Source of the DNA: Pomphorhynchus laevis
Taxonomy: Eukaryota > Acanthocephala > Palaeacanthocephala > Echinorhynchida > Pomphorhynchidae
Assembly: GCA_012934845.2 (NCBI GenBank)
Contig: WNNJ02000020.1
Span: forward strand, 1 to 64,000
DNA: 64,000 nucleotides
Reading direction: 5' to 3'
Positions 1-11,390 of the stretch are shown one piece after another. The stretch's first letter is position 1; every line of letters starts with the position of its first letter. The notes under the pieces were generated by a model. It was not told where the DNA came from, searched no databases, and worked only from the letters and a program-made list of their open reading frames with translations. Made by a program: the position numbers and the translations under genes.

Positions 1-41
1 TTTTAATTATTTCTAATTTATAAATAAACACATAATTATAT

Positions 42-153
42 CTTTATTGCGAACCATCACCGAGAATTTAAAAGACTATATTTATTATTAGATATTTCGA
101 TTGTACTCAGCAGTCTTTATCTTTTAAATTCTAGGGAATGGTTCGCAATAAAG
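42..153. repeat. 34-bp inverted repeat (hairpin)
   Basis: Positions 42-75 and 120-153 are inverted copies with about 3 mismatches in 34 bp, separated by a 44-bp loop. They could be the ends of a very small foldback element or a structured site. The right arm contains the ATG of the small candidate exon at 138. Confidence 0.7.
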
Positions 154-255
154 TTTCATTTGACCCGAAAGCAATTCTCCATGATATAAGTATATGTGAA
201 AATCGAGTAGTGGCACATTTGAATTTAGATCAGGTTCAATTATATATTATATCAT
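138..255 (+). CDS. possible small exon, unknown protein
   Basis: An ATG at 138 opens 39 codons (starting MVRNKVSFDPKAILHD) that run into a consensus splice donor, GTAAGTG, at 256. An acceptor-like TTCTAG lies just upstream at 130-134. I do not recognise the protein. It sits at the window edge and partly inside an inverted repeat, so it may be chance. Confidence 0.15.
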
Positions 256-360
256 GTAAGTGTATTTATTTATTATTAATAATAAAGATTTTATTAAATA
301 ACAAAACATAAATGAAAAATAGCCATAACAGTCAGTTAAGAGTGTCAGTTAAGACAGAAA

Positions 361-745
361 CTTCGTTAAATTCTTTCTTGCAGTCTTCCCTTTTTTCATG
401 GTCTCAAATCCAGGGGATCTGAGGCCCCAACCGATCCAACACGCCGCCTTCGGAATGACCCACTCGAAGTCTTTCACCCCCCCCCGAAGAATCTAGTCGA
501 CGCGAACTATGCTGGGTAAATGAGAGACGAGGAGCTTAAGAAACCTTAGCCTTCATTAAATTCTTTCTTGTAGTCTTCCCTTTTTTCATGGCCTCAAATC
601 GAGGGGGATCTGAGGCCCCAATCGATCCAACACTCCGCCTTCCGACTGAACCACCCGAAGTCTTTCAACCCCTCCCCCGAAGAATCCAGTCGACGCGAAC
701 TATGCTGGGTAAACGAGATACGAGGAGCTTAAGAAACCTTAGCCT
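361..745 (-). repeat. 190-bp tandem duplication in the LINE 3' UTR
   Basis: The unit starting at 361 is repeated at 551 (period 190 bp) with a few substitutions. Each unit runs from a CTTC(G/A)TTAAATTCTTTC start to an AAGAAACCTTAGCC end. It covers the conserved 3' UTR block of the family (GGATCTGAGGCCCC), which occurs once at about 8040-8070 in copy B and once at about 47065-47090 in copy C. Copy A therefore has an internal tandem duplication. Confidence 0.85.
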
Positions 746-779
746 TTGCTAATGAGGACGTCCTCTCGAAAAGAAGACT

Positions 780-3035
780 AATCGCGAGATAGCCCAAGTG
801 CCTAAAGGCGCCCCTGGGTTTTCCGTTTAAACAACAAATGCTGAGCCCGTTTCAGTACCCACCAAGCTTTCTTCAGGGTACGTTTAAGTATATCCAGTCA
901 GCTTTCGCCGACCAGTTCACCGTAACAGTGAACCCCAGGTATTTTACTCGACTTGTGAAGGTGGAAAGTGGTTCAGAGGCAAATATGAAGGAGAGCGCAG
1001 AGAGTGCTAATCTCTTAAGTTTTTGCTTTGTTGCAGGGGTGCCATGAAAGACAACCGCCCGCGATTTGGCGGAGTTTTAAATAAGATTAGATATGGGTAA
1101 CTGGTCTTTTAATCTTAAAAAGAAACGGCTGATGTCAGAGACTACGTCTTTACACCTGTGTCCAGTGAACAGGGCTGTGGTGTCATCAGCGTACACCACA
1201 AGACGTTGTTCGCGTTTAAATATTTTGAATAGGTTAATGGAGGCAGTAAGATATAAGATAGGAGAAAGTGGAGATCCTTGAGGTACACCCATTATAGGGT
1301 AGAACTGACACGCATCAGTGTCGTCTTCATAGTAAAATCGCTTTGTATACAGCAGGATCTCCACCCTGTTAACAATTCTCGCAGGCAACCCGAGGGACCT
1401 GAGAGAAGTGATCACAAAAGGAATGGAGATGCGGTCAAATGCAGCAGAAAAGTCAAGGAAAACAGCCACAACTAGACGATGGCTATTATCCCGACAAAAC
1501 TGATCCACCTCACCAACTGCTGAATGGACCGAGCGACCTTTGACGAACCCATGAAAACCTGAAGGGATCAAATTAAGCCTACTTAAATGGTCGCGGATTT
1601 TACGCGCAAGCGCTTTTTCGTAAATCGACATGGGGCATTTTGAATCGAAATGGGTATCAGATCTTTAGGGCATGAGCAGGATTTTTTCTTAGGAATAAAA
1701 ACACGCTTACTAATATTGATGCCTGCTACTACGGATGGAGAGGCTAAAAGCATTGTGACGGCCACTTCTCTTCTCTGATCAGCAGTCAAAAGCTGACAGA
1801 CCCGAGAAGAAGGTGGAGCGACGGATTTGGAGGTGCCCGGGAGTGGACCAGGAGTTAAGGATATCCGTAACAGATAGATCCCTACTCCTGAAGTTACACC
1901 AAGGCGGGATTGGTTGAGGTGATTGAGTGGCTCCATAGTTGTGTAGGGCTAGTGACTCCTCCAAAACTTTATCAAGGCCTACATTCCCTATCCAACCCAA
2001 TGCTCTATCCTTCCAGCAAACAAACTTCTCCTTCTTGAAAATCTTCCAAAAGGAAGACTGAGAAGGATAAAGACGAGCAATACTCGTCCTATCCCTACTC
2101 AGCTGGAACCAATATCTAGTGCTCCAGTATTCATTCAAGAGATCCTGTCTGGCAGATACAGAGAGATTAGGGAGGTTAAGCAGTTTCGCTAGGACGTTGA
2201 GTTTTGTCGGAGTGTGGTTGTATATACGACCTTTATAGGTAGTCGATAAAATCGCAGTAGCTTGCGAAAAGAGGTAGGTATTAAATTCGGTAAGACACTC
2301 ATTTCCTATTCTGGGAAAGAGTCGGATAGCCGCCTGGAAGAAGGCTACTCTGATCGGATCAAAGTGAAACCTCCTTCAAAGCCACGTATCTTTCTCTATT
2401 CTTCAACGAATTAGGTCATGAGAGGTGGACAATTGTTGGCGCGACTGCTCCGTACAAAGGGATTTAAGCAACCACCTTGAGTGAGCAGTATAATGTCGAG
2501 AATTGAATTTGTTGATGTCAATAAAAGGTTGGGGAGGGTGGTTTATGAATAAGATAACCGTTCCTAGCTATGCGAAGTGCTGCGTTAATCCAACGACCAG
2601 TTCTGTCGTTGAAGACTCAAAGTACCATGTCGTAGCCGCTATCAATAATCCAGGAGGTCACGGTTCTTGTGAATCTCTCCTTAACGAATATAGACGTTGG
2701 CTAGACTGAGGCGTTTACCGTTCTTACAGAATGAAACTACCAAATAAGACATGGTTGGACACGAGTAGTTAAATAGGAGGGAGGACCTTAAGGAGCACTT
2801 AACTAAGGTCAAGAGTCCTTGAGAAGAAGAGGAGTGAGGTGGGGTATGTACGGAGTATAGTGGGAACTGATATGCTTTGGGATAAATCGAGTAATGTCTT
2901 GGGGAGACGGATAGACCGCGTCTTCCTGAAGGACTATAACATCTGCATCTCTACCAGATAAAAGTTTAAGGGCAGAAGCACCTCCCGAATTCCACTGAAG
3001 GATATTCAGTGAAAAGGCTCACGAGTACTCTGCAT
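780..3035 (-). pseudogene. LINE family 1 copy A ORF2 (endonuclease-reverse transcriptase), broken
   Basis: ORF2 would start at the ATG at 3035-3033, matching the ORF2 start of copy B at 5612. It loses its frame within about ten codons through a one-base deletion. The endonuclease half lies at about 2200-3035 and the reverse transcriptase at about 840-2000. The longest open part is 1077-1631. It shows reverse-transcriptase motifs A (FLDFSAAFDRI), B (GVPQGSPLSPILYL) and C (VYADDT, catalytic aspartates intact). Frameshifts separate the blocks, so no full-length protein can be made. Confidence 0.85.
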
Positions 3036-3099
3036 TGTGATGGATTAGTTAGATGGGGGATTGCCTACCTAGACAGAGCTAGGTGCAGGAGGATGCCCC

Positions 3100-4318
3100 C
3101 CGCCACTAGTTTCATCCAGGGTCGGTACTTGCCCCTGGGCAATATCTTAATTTCCCCTATTTTCTCTGCCCCGAATCATCTTGCCGATCTTTAAACGTGG
3201 AACTGTATGGGCCGAGGCCCCCTTCTTCTTGGATTCAGGCACGGCTATAGCAGCTGGAACTGTTGGATTCTTAACCATTACTCCCAAGGCCATCTGTACT
3301 AGCCTTTCCATTTTTTGTAGGACTCATCAATTTTAAGATCCAACATGCGCATGATTTCAGAATCCTCCATCCGAGAGGAGGCAACATTTGCGTATGATAC
3401 CGTTGTCTTAGGATGCGGCTTGATGAAGGTATTTTTGTAACTTTTAAAGAGGCTACACTTCATGCCCCAGGCAGGATGACTACCCCCACAGTTCGGGCAG
3501 GAATGGGTGCAAGTGCAGCGAATATCAGATTGAATTGAGCAGCAGCTGGCCGAGCCACAAACCCCACATAAGGGGGTTCCACTGCAACTGGAGGCCCAAT
3601 ACCCCTATTTGTGACACCTACTGCGGTGGGGTATGTAAACTCATCTTCATCTATAACAGTAAAGCGAATATTAAAACCCAAGAAGGGGTTGCATTTGGAT
3701 TTTGCTAAACACTCGGCGATATCGACAGGAGCTGTACAGAAGCCTAAAGGGATGGGGTTCCCAACCCTGCCCATTATAGATTGGAACCGAGAGATACCGA
3801 ACGATGATTTCAAAGTTACACCATCTTTGTCATCCAAAAAAACAGGGAATATTAGTCATTTTCAGCGTAGCAACAATATACTTCGCAGTTAGTTCACCAT
3901 ACTCAGTAAATCTAGATTTAAAAAACTCTACATAATTGTTGGCTAGATCGGACGAGCTAAATGAAACCTTTATCTCCGTTGGATAACATTTTCACTGTTA
4001 AATACTATTATGTTTGGAAAATCCTAACAAAAAGAACGTAAAAAACGTTAAATAATTCCTGTCGTAGAATAGGTTTCTTTACTTTTATGATTATCAAGTT
4101 CCCTAATTTAGGGATGGGGGAAGTACCTCTCCATCAACAGAAAACTTTAAAACATCACTAACCTTGACAGCATCAACGTATGGCAAGGACTTTACCTGAA
4201 CAATGTCTTTTCCCTTTGTTTCATAGAGATTCCTTCCATTTTCGCTGTAAAAACTGGATTCTTTTGAAGCGCTCCGACGTTTACACTCATGAATCCATTT
4301 ATTATTAACAATATACAT
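3100..4318 (-). pseudogene. LINE family 1 copy A ORF1 (gag-like), broken
   Basis: Minus-strand remains of ORF1. An open segment at 3460-3837 contains a nucleic-acid-binding fold region (PLGFCTAPVD, then CNPFLGFNIRF) that aligns with residues 60-105 of copy B's ORF1. Upstream, 3840-4000 continues the alignment in another frame. 4103-4318 is an open N-terminal stretch of 71 codons. The CCHC knuckles seen in copy B are scrambled by frameshifts at about 3480-3620. Confidence 0.75.
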
Positions 4319-4677
4319 TAATAAGTCATGTTATTTAGAAATTATAATGGATTTCAAACTGCCGATACAAAAATGAGTAAATTTAGCATGTCGGAGCGTT
4401 CAAAGAACTCAATGAAAACTAATTTTCCAGCCAATGCAATAAACGAGGTAAGTGGAGATTTAGTTTCTCTTGGATTTATTCTGGAGTAATAACTCCCCCC
4501 AGTACCAAAATTATCCAACCTGGTGATTATCAGACTTTTGGTGCCTCTGGAAAGGCAGATCATGTTCAATGTTTTTATAAGAGGCTTTGTCGATCTATTT
4601 AAAAAAAGATCCTGCTCAATTCAATTAAATATTATGAATCTGAGATTAAAATCTCATTCTGCACTCCTGATCTGGCA

Positions 4678-5577
4678 ATGTCGTACGTCGACTACTTTAA
4701 AAACGAGCATTCTGAACAAGGTATAATTGCTTCCAAACTAATCCTGGCAACAATAAAGATAAATAATATGCCAACATTCATTTCAGAAGAAGGTATATCA
4801 TCCCTAGAAACTGATTACAAAATCTCTAATCTTCGCTTTATAAAAGGGATTAAAGGCTTACCAATTCCCGTAGCGTTCTGCAATGCCCCGGTGGATGAAG
4901 CTCTAAAACTGTCGATTTCGACATGCAATCCTTTTATGGGGTATAATTTGAGGTTTTCTATCATCAAAACCGACTCACTAACGTACCCTCATTGCAACAA
5001 TTGTCATCAGTGGGGGCATTGGTCCACTGGCTGTTTTTTACCCCATAAGTGCGGCGTGTGTGGTACAACTACTATACATCCTGAGAAGTGTGAAGGTAAG
5101 TCATTTTGCGCAAACTGCGGTGGTGAGCACCCCGCATGGTCAAAAAAGTGTAAAATCTTTAAGGCGTACCAAAAGAGACACAGGAGTGTGACAGCAAAAC
5201 CGACTAGCTTTGTGGAAGCTGTCTCGTCTAACAAGAAAGACGTCAGGATGCTGTATAAGGAAATCCTGAAACTTATTGAAATGCACCATCAGGCATCAAT
5301 GATTCAGCTTGAAAAATTGGTCCAAAAATTGGTGGGTCAATTAGCGAAATCTTTCCGTTCTCCTTCTTCTGGGAAGACCAACAATATTAAGAAACCACCA
5401 AAATCTAAGAAACGAAACGGGTCAGCGCTGAGCATAGCCGATCTGAAGCTTGCTCGGAAGGATTCGATCTGGGCTATGGCTAACGAGAGAAATGAAGATA
5501 TCGCCCGTGGGCAAACGACTCCATTTTTCGTGACGGGAAGCGGTAAAGGCGACTTTTCCGCCTCTAGTTGCAACTAG
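4678..5577 (+). CDS. LINE family 1 ORF1 protein with zinc knuckles
   Basis: An open frame of 299 codons, presumed to package the LINE RNA. Residues 1-100 hold a compact domain (PIPVAFCNAPVDEAL, CNPFMGYNLRF) shared with copy A. Residues 100-165 carry a run of cysteine/histidine knuckles: CNNCHQWGHWSTGC (C-x2-C-x4-H-x4-C), CGVCGTTTIHPEKC, then CANCGGEHPAWSKKC. Three knuckles are typical of ORF1 in the Jockey, I and R1 groups. The C-terminus is lysine/serine rich and basic. The original start may lie upstream: 4373-4489 encodes another open stretch with partial similarity to copy A. The protein ends 34 nt before ORF2. Confidence 0.8.
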   Translation: MSYVDYFKNEHSEQGIIASKLILATIKINNMPTFISEEGISSLETDYKISNLRFIKGIKGLPIPVAFCNAPVDEALKLSISTCNPFMGYNLRFSIIKTDSLTYPHCNNCHQWGHWSTGCFLPHKCGVCGTTTIHPEKCEGKSFCANCGGEHPAWSKKCKIFKAYQKRHRSVTAKPTSFVEAVSSNKKDVRMLYKEILKLIEMHHQASMIQLEKLVQKLVGQLAKSFRSPSSGKTNNIKKPPKSKKRNGSALSIADLKLARKDSIWAMANERNEDIARGQTTPFFVTGSGKGDFSASSCN

Positions 5578-5611
5578 CTGGAGAGCATCCCACTTCGGTA
5601 ACACTTACGCA

Positions 5612-7894
5612 ATGGGAAGTAATCAAAGGCCTTTTTTGCTGAATATCCTTCAGTGGAATTCGGGAGGTGCTTCCGCCCTTAGCCTTCTATCTGGTAGAGA
5701 TGCAGATGTTATAGTCCTTCAGGAGACGCGGTCTATCCGTCTCCCCCAGGATATTACTCGATTTATCCCTAAGCACATCTACACCCACTTTACTCCTTAC
5801 ATAACCCCCTCACTCCTCTTCATCTCAAGGTCTTTTAACCCTAGTGAAAAGCTCCTTAAGATCATTCCTACTATTAAACTACTCTTGTCCAGCCCTATCT
5901 TGTTTAGCTATATCACTTTGTAAGAACGGTAAGCGTATAAGCATAGCCAATGTCTATATTCGGCCAGGAGAAATTCACAAGAACCGTGACCTCCAGGATC
6001 AAATATTGGGGAGCGGTTATGACATGTTACTTGGTGACTTCAACGACAGAACTGGTCGTTGGATTAATGCAGCACTCCGAAGAGCAAGGATCAACTATCT
6101 TATTCATAAACCACCTTCCCCCACCTTTCCTTGCTCTACAACAAATTCTCTCCTCGACATATTACTGCTACATAAGGTTTGGTTGTTGAAACCCATTTGC
6201 ACCGAGCAGTCGCGTCAACAACAGACCACCTCTCATGACCTAATTCACTGGCGGCTAGATCACGATACGTTGCTTAGAAGAAGGTTTCACTTTGACCCTA
6301 TTAGAGTGGCCTTCTTTCAGGCAGCGATCCAACTCTTCCCCAGAATTGGAATTGAGAGTTCAATCGAATTTAATTCTTACCTCTTATCGCAAGCTACCGC
6401 GATCCTTTCTACTACCTATAAAGGTCGAATATACAATCCTACTCCGACAAAGCTCAAGGTCCTAGCTAAAATGTTACACCTTCCCAATCTCTCTGTTTCC
6501 GCCAGACATATCCTCTCGAATGAATATTGGAGCTCTAGATATAGGCTCCAGCTGAGCAGGGATAGGGCAAGCATTGCTCACCTAAACCCTTCTCAGGCTT
6601 CCTTCTGGAAGATATTCAAGAAGGAAAAGTTTGTTTGCTGGAAGGATAGAGCCTTGGTGTGAATTGGTAGCATAGGCCTTGACAACGTTTTAGAGGAGTC
6701 ACTTTCCTTACATAATAATGGAGCTACTCAATCTCCCCAACCAATCCCGCCTTGGTGTGATTTCAGGAGTAGGGACTTATCTGTTACAGATATCCTTAAC
6801 TCCTGGGGACCACTCCCGGGCACCTCCAAATCCCACGCGCCACTCACCACTCGTGTCTGTCGGCTTTTGACATACAGTCAGAGAAAGGAGGTCGCCATCA
6901 CAATGCTATTAGCCTCCCCGTATGACATAGCGGACATCAACATCAGCCGTCAAGTTTTTTTACCTAAAAAGAGATTAATCACTTGTCCTAAATATTTGCA
7001 GTCCATCTCGATTCAAAACGCCCTCATATCCATCTACGAGAAAGCGCTTGCGCGTAGAATCCGCGTTCATTTATGTAGGCGTAATTTGATCCCACTGAGT
7101 TTTCATGGGTTTGTCAAAGGGCGCTCGGTTTATTCAGCAATTGGTGAAGTCATCAGTTTTGTCAGGATAATATTCATCAGCTTGCTGTGGCTGTTTTTCT
7201 TGATTTTTCAGCTGCATTTGACCGGATCTCCATTACCTTCGTTATCTCATCTCTAAGGTCCCTAGGGTTGCCTGCAAGAATTGTTAACAGGGTGGAGATA
7301 TTATTGTACACTAAGCGGTTATACTATGAAGACGACCCTGATGCGCATCAGTTCTACCCTATTACGGGTGTACCTTAAGGATCCCCACTTTCTCCTATCT
7401 TATATCTTGCTGCATCCATTGTACTATTCAAGAATTTTAAACATGATCAACGTCTAGTGGTATATGCTGATGATACCACAGCCTTGTTCTCTGGACGCAG
7501 GTGCAAAGATGTAATCTCTGACATCAGCCGTTTCTTTTTAAGATTAAAAGATCAGTTGCCCCCATCCAATCTTATTTTAAACTCCTCTAAATCGCAGGTG
7601 GTAGCATTTCATGGCGTTCCTGCCACCAAAAAGAAACTTAAGAGACTAGCACTCTCTGCACTCTCTTCCATTTTGCAGCATCAACCACTCCCCATCTTCA
7701 CGAGTCGAGTAAAATGTCTGGGGTTCACCGTTACGGTGAATTTGTCGGCGAAAGCTGACCTGGATAGACTTAAACGTATCTTGAAGAAAGCTAGGTGGGC
7801 TCTGAGACGGGCCCAGCATCTGTCACTGAATGGGATAACCCAAGTGCGCCTCTGGGGTACTTGGGCTATCTCGGGATTAGTCTTCTTCTCATGA
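5612..7894 (+). pseudogene. LINE family 1 copy B ORF2 (endonuclease-reverse transcriptase), frameshifted
   Basis: This begins with an APE-type endonuclease (LNILQWNSGG, VIVLQETRS, then MLLGDFNDR in the next frame) and continues to the reverse transcriptase at about 6870-7600. The fingers (FHGFVKGRSVYSA), motif A (FLDFSAAFDRISI), motif B (ITGVP followed by a stop at about 7376) and motif C (VYADDTTAL) are visible. Frame changes at about 5850-5920, 6660-6870, 7190-7260 and 7380-7455 break it into at least five pieces. The 3' part (7457-7894) includes the thumb and connection region. Confidence 0.85.
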
Positions 7895-8205
7895 GGGCGT
7901 CCTCCAGAACAAAGACTAAGAATTCTCAAGCTCCTCATCTCGAGATTACCAACCATAGTCCGCCTTGACTGTACTCTTAGGTGTGTAAGAAACCCCGAAT
8001 GGTTCAGTTAGAGGGCGGCGCGCTGGTGCGGCCGAGGGGCTCAGATCCCTCTAAACCTGAGGCCGTGAATATAAGTTGAAGATTTCAAAATACACGTCGT
8101 GAACAGCTTCTGTTTAAAGTTGTCTTTTGCATGTTTTTGTTTCTTAAGTTTTTATTAGTTATATAGTTATTAATAAAACCCTTATTATTAAAAATAAACA
8201 CTCGG

Positions 8206-8730
8206 CAAATCATTTGGATTTTTAAGAACAACAATTAGCGCATAATCAGAATAAAAACTTTTTTCAAACAATTTGAAAATTTTTGATGCTTTTATCAAAG
8301 TGGTTATTACACCTACTTTGAAATTTCGTTAAATATAATGAATCATCGATTGCATTGTGTTCGTTTATGTATATTATTATGTGAAATGAGTGCTAACCTT
8401 TGGGGCGACGTTCATTGATATATATCGTTTCACTGAACCAAAAAATAGTTTCAGTAGCATGTTTGACGATCGCATATCTGAAATTCTATGACTTTCGAAA
8501 GATATAAAGTCGATATTATTGTATCTTAATAAACTGTATAGCCACGATTGTTAATTCATAACGACTAAATGTGAAATAAATTGTTAAGCAATAATTATAC
8601 CAGGTTTACCAACTAAACTTTTAAGCATCAAATATATGTTTTGCATAAAAACGAGTCCAGACTAAATGAAATGACAAAATGAATCACGTTGATGCGAATT
8701 TTGTTACACAAATAAGCAAACAAAAATAAT
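8206..8730. other. AT-rich stretch with no recognised feature
   Basis: I see no coding sequence, RNA gene or clear repeat between the tail of LINE copy B and the first foldback element. Confidence 0.5.
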
Positions 8731-9076
8731 GCTCGACGCCATACGCAATCTATCGTCATCATGATGTATTATCGAGGCGCAGACTGTCGAAGCGTCAAAC
8801 ATCTCAAAGAATTTGACCCATTACCCCACGCCTTAAGGGAGAAATATTTAAAACACTATCGATACCCCTTTATGACAAGAGAGATTAAGGGTTTATTTTT
8901 GCACTACTAAAATATACCCTTAATCGAAGCACTGACTATCGAAGCGTTAAGCATATTCTCAAAGACTTCGCCACCTTTCAACCTAAGAAGAAAATATTTA
9001 AACAATGTCGATCGCCATTCGATAATACTATCAAAGCGCCTCCGAATGACACTTGATTTCAGATGGCGTCGATCAT
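8731..9076. mobile_element. foldback / MITE-like element 1
   Basis: The left end at 8731 (GCTCGACGCCAT) and the right end at about 9064-9076 (GGCGTCGATCATC) form terminal inverted repeats. The similarity continues inwards with TCATCATGATG-type sequence. Internal GAAATATTTAAA blocks are also arranged in opposite directions. There is no coding capacity, so it would be a non-autonomous DNA element. A related copy lies at 9340-9650. No transposase source is visible in the window. Confidence 0.55.
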
Positions 9077-9339
9077 CTTCCTAAATACTTAGCCTCCTCT
9101 CCCTTAAGGGTATGAAAAATAATTAAAATTAACTTTTTTAGTACTTTAACTGATTTCCTTAAAAAATATTTCTAGATTAAACGCGTATCATTACAGTTTA
9201 TTTACTGTTTATCATTACAGTTTATGTGCGTAATTTCTGCCAGATCAAGTTTCAATATTTTTAAATAATGTATCAATAAAATACACATATGATGTAATCT
9301 GCATATTAAATTAAAGTAGAAATATATGTATACGATCGT

Positions 9340-9650
9340 TTTAGCGTCTTCTCAAAGAATTCCTTTCCCTTTTTCCTTAAGGAGGAAATATTTAAACACT
9401 ACCAATTCCCATTTCGCAATGGAAAGAGGGAGTAAGGGTTTGTTTTTGCACTAAGGGAACGATAGTTTTTAAATATTTCTTCCTAAATGGGGAAGGGGCT
9501 AAGTCTTTGAGAAAATGCTCGACGCTTCGACAGCCAGCGCTTTAATAATACTATCGAAGCGCTGACTCACCTAATGATGACATGACGCTTGATTTCGGAT
9601 GGCGTTGAGCATCTTCTTTATGACTTTGCCCTCTCTGCTCATCGTAATAT
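9340..9650. mobile_element. foldback / MITE-like element 2
   Basis: This is related to the element at 8731-9076. It is a long imperfect palindrome: a block around 9350-9415 (TCTCAAAGAATTCC, AAATATTTAAACACTA) is inverted at about 9450-9515 (TTTTTAAATATTTC, CTTTGAGAAAATGC). It ends in the same GGATGGCGTTGAGCATC motif as the first copy. It is non-coding. Confidence 0.5.
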
Positions 9651-11190
9651 GGTAAAAGGTTATACCTAGTTTTTTATGTACGTAATTTTTTCCAAATCGT
9701 ATTTAAACCTGAAAATTTCAAGAAACATTTGTTTATATGAGTGAAATTATTTAATTTTTAATTCTATTTAAAATAATTAAAATTAATTTTTTAATACTTT
9801 AACTGATTTGATCAAAAAAATATATTTCTAGATTAAAAGCGTATCATTAAAATTTATTTTGTGAAATGTAAATTTTTCAAAACGGTTTCTTGCACTAAAA
9901 ACAAGACCCGCAGTTTATATATGAAGTATATATTCGAAGTGCGAGAAAATAAGTCGCCGGGATTGTACTATTTAAGGCTTGAGATTAGAAATCATTTATT
10001 AAATCAACACTACATTGTGTGTTTTAAACTTAATAATTGGTCAATAAACTATAGAATTCAATTATTACTACATTCCTTATTAAGTTAAAGGCAATTTGCC
10101 ACAAAACGCTCATTAATAATGCATTACGTTTGACAAAATTATAAAAATAATTTGAACAAATTCAATATTAACTTTTCCAGTTCGTAAACTTACAAAATAA
10201 TAAACTTTAGTCATTGATGTAAATTGTAGACAGGAGAAAGAAGTGTTTTGTAAAAAAGACAAGTTTAGATTGTTGCGTAATTACAGACAAGTCGAATAAT
10301 ATTCGACTTTATATCAATGGCTAAAATTTATTTCGACAAAAACGACGAAAAAGTTGTCAGATATGTTAGCTTATATAAGCTAACAATAAAAATGTTATCA
10401 GAGGGTTAAATATGTTAGCTAACAATAAAAATACTTAAACTTATTTTTCCAGTAACTGATTTATTCAAAAAACATATTTCTAAATCAACAAGGTATCATT
10501 ACATATTATTTTGTACAATAAAAAAATTTAAACGGTTTTTTGCAACAAAGTAGTAAGACCCGTTAGTGTTTTGTAATTTTAATAATCAAACTACCAAAGT
10601 CACGTTATAATAATTAACTTGTCATATGAATGATTTGAAAAATAAATTATTTGAAATAATAAAAAATTTTAAATTTTAAATTATTATAAACAATTAAATA
10701 CTTAATACAATTTAAATAATTATATACTTTTAATATTGCTTCTATATTGTTTTGCTCATGTAGCCCTTCATACGTTTTACTCCTAAATAGTTTTTGTATT
10801 ATCAACAATAATTTTGTTACAAAAAAATAGTATTAATTCAAATAATGATAGCAAGACAAAAGTAAAAATAATGAAGAAGGTATAAATTTACGTTTTTTAA
10901 GCGATTGCGTTTAGAAAGCGATTGTGTAAAGCAAACCAGATATGGGACTTACATCTTCACAGACCCCTGTCTATCGCAATTATAAAGTCGTAAAATTGCT
11001 GTATAATGAGTCTCAACATTAAGCTGATAAATACGCAATTCATCGTAAAAACAAGAAAACTACAGTTATTAGGTTTATCTCTTTCACTTTGTTTAAGATA
11101 AACCACAAAATGCAACGAAATAATTCCCACCTTAATAAGGATTAACTAATTAGATTAATAATTTTTATTTAATAAAAATAAATTTTATTT
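9651..11190. other. AT-rich non-coding; one repeat block
   Basis: No gene seen. A block at about 10250-10385 (GCGTAATTACAG, ATCAATGGCTAAAATTTATT, AAAAAGTTGTCAGA) recurs at 11755-11883 and 12548-12666 and belongs to the dispersed repeat family described there. Confidence 0.5.
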
Positions 11191-11222
11191 GATATTTCGC
11201 TAACCGCTGTTAGCATCTTCAG
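11191..11222 (-). ncRNA. hammerhead-like ribozyme motif (candidate)
   Basis: On the minus strand the sequence reads CTGAAGA, one T, a perfect 6-bp stem GCTAAC-AGCG-GTTAGC, then GAAATATC. CUGANGA followed by a stem and GAAA is the hammerhead core order. The extra T between the core and stem II is a deviation, and stems I and III are not obvious here. It may be an inactive relic or a simple hairpin. Hammerheads are known in Penelope-like elements, pieces of which lie nearby. Confidence 0.35.
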
Positions 11223-11390
11223 AAAATCACTATGAAGATGTATTTTTCTGAGCTAATTTCTCCAAAATTATAAATTTAAAGAAAGGATTAAAATAATTTA
11301 CTCCCCTCTTCAGTCGTTTGCGTTCAAATAATAAGAGATACGTTAAGAATTATTGTCACTGGATCAAAGAAAGGAGGATACTTTTTATTT

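Larger units (their letters stand above)
268..4318 (-). mobile_element. LINE family 1, copy A (degraded, minus strand)
   Basis: A roughly 4-kb non-LTR retrotransposon on the minus strand. The 5' end is near 4318, followed by ORF1, then ORF2 (endonuclease and reverse transcriptase), and a 3' UTR at about 268-780. The tail near 268-330 matches the 3' tail of copy B near 8130-8205. Nucleotide-level matches to copies B (4320-8205) and C (45080-47162) run through both ORFs. The single-stranded CCHC ORF1 plus APE endonuclease plus reverse transcriptase order fits the Jockey/I/R1 group. I cannot name the clade. Many frameshifts and stops show it is inactive. Confidence 0.85.
4320..8205 (+). mobile_element. 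LINE family 1, copy B (near full length)
   Basis: A plus-strand copy of the same family, beginning right beside the 5' end of copy A. Order: N-terminal ORF1 segment at 4373, ORF1 at 4678-5577, ORF2 from 5612, 3' UTR from about 7900. The tail near 8130-8205 (TTATTAATAAAACCCTTATT) also occurs in copy A and after the LTR element in copy C. ORF1 is intact, but ORF2 has several frameshifts, so the copy is dead for autonomous retrotransposition. Confidence 0.85.

Noticed and set aside
838-1475. Plus-strand frames over LINE copy A
   Set aside because: They are shadows of the minus-strand reverse transcriptase, whose motifs are in the other strand.
9861-10088. 75-codon plus-strand frame
   Set aside because: No motif, no splice or promoter context; A/T-rich composition same as the surroundings.
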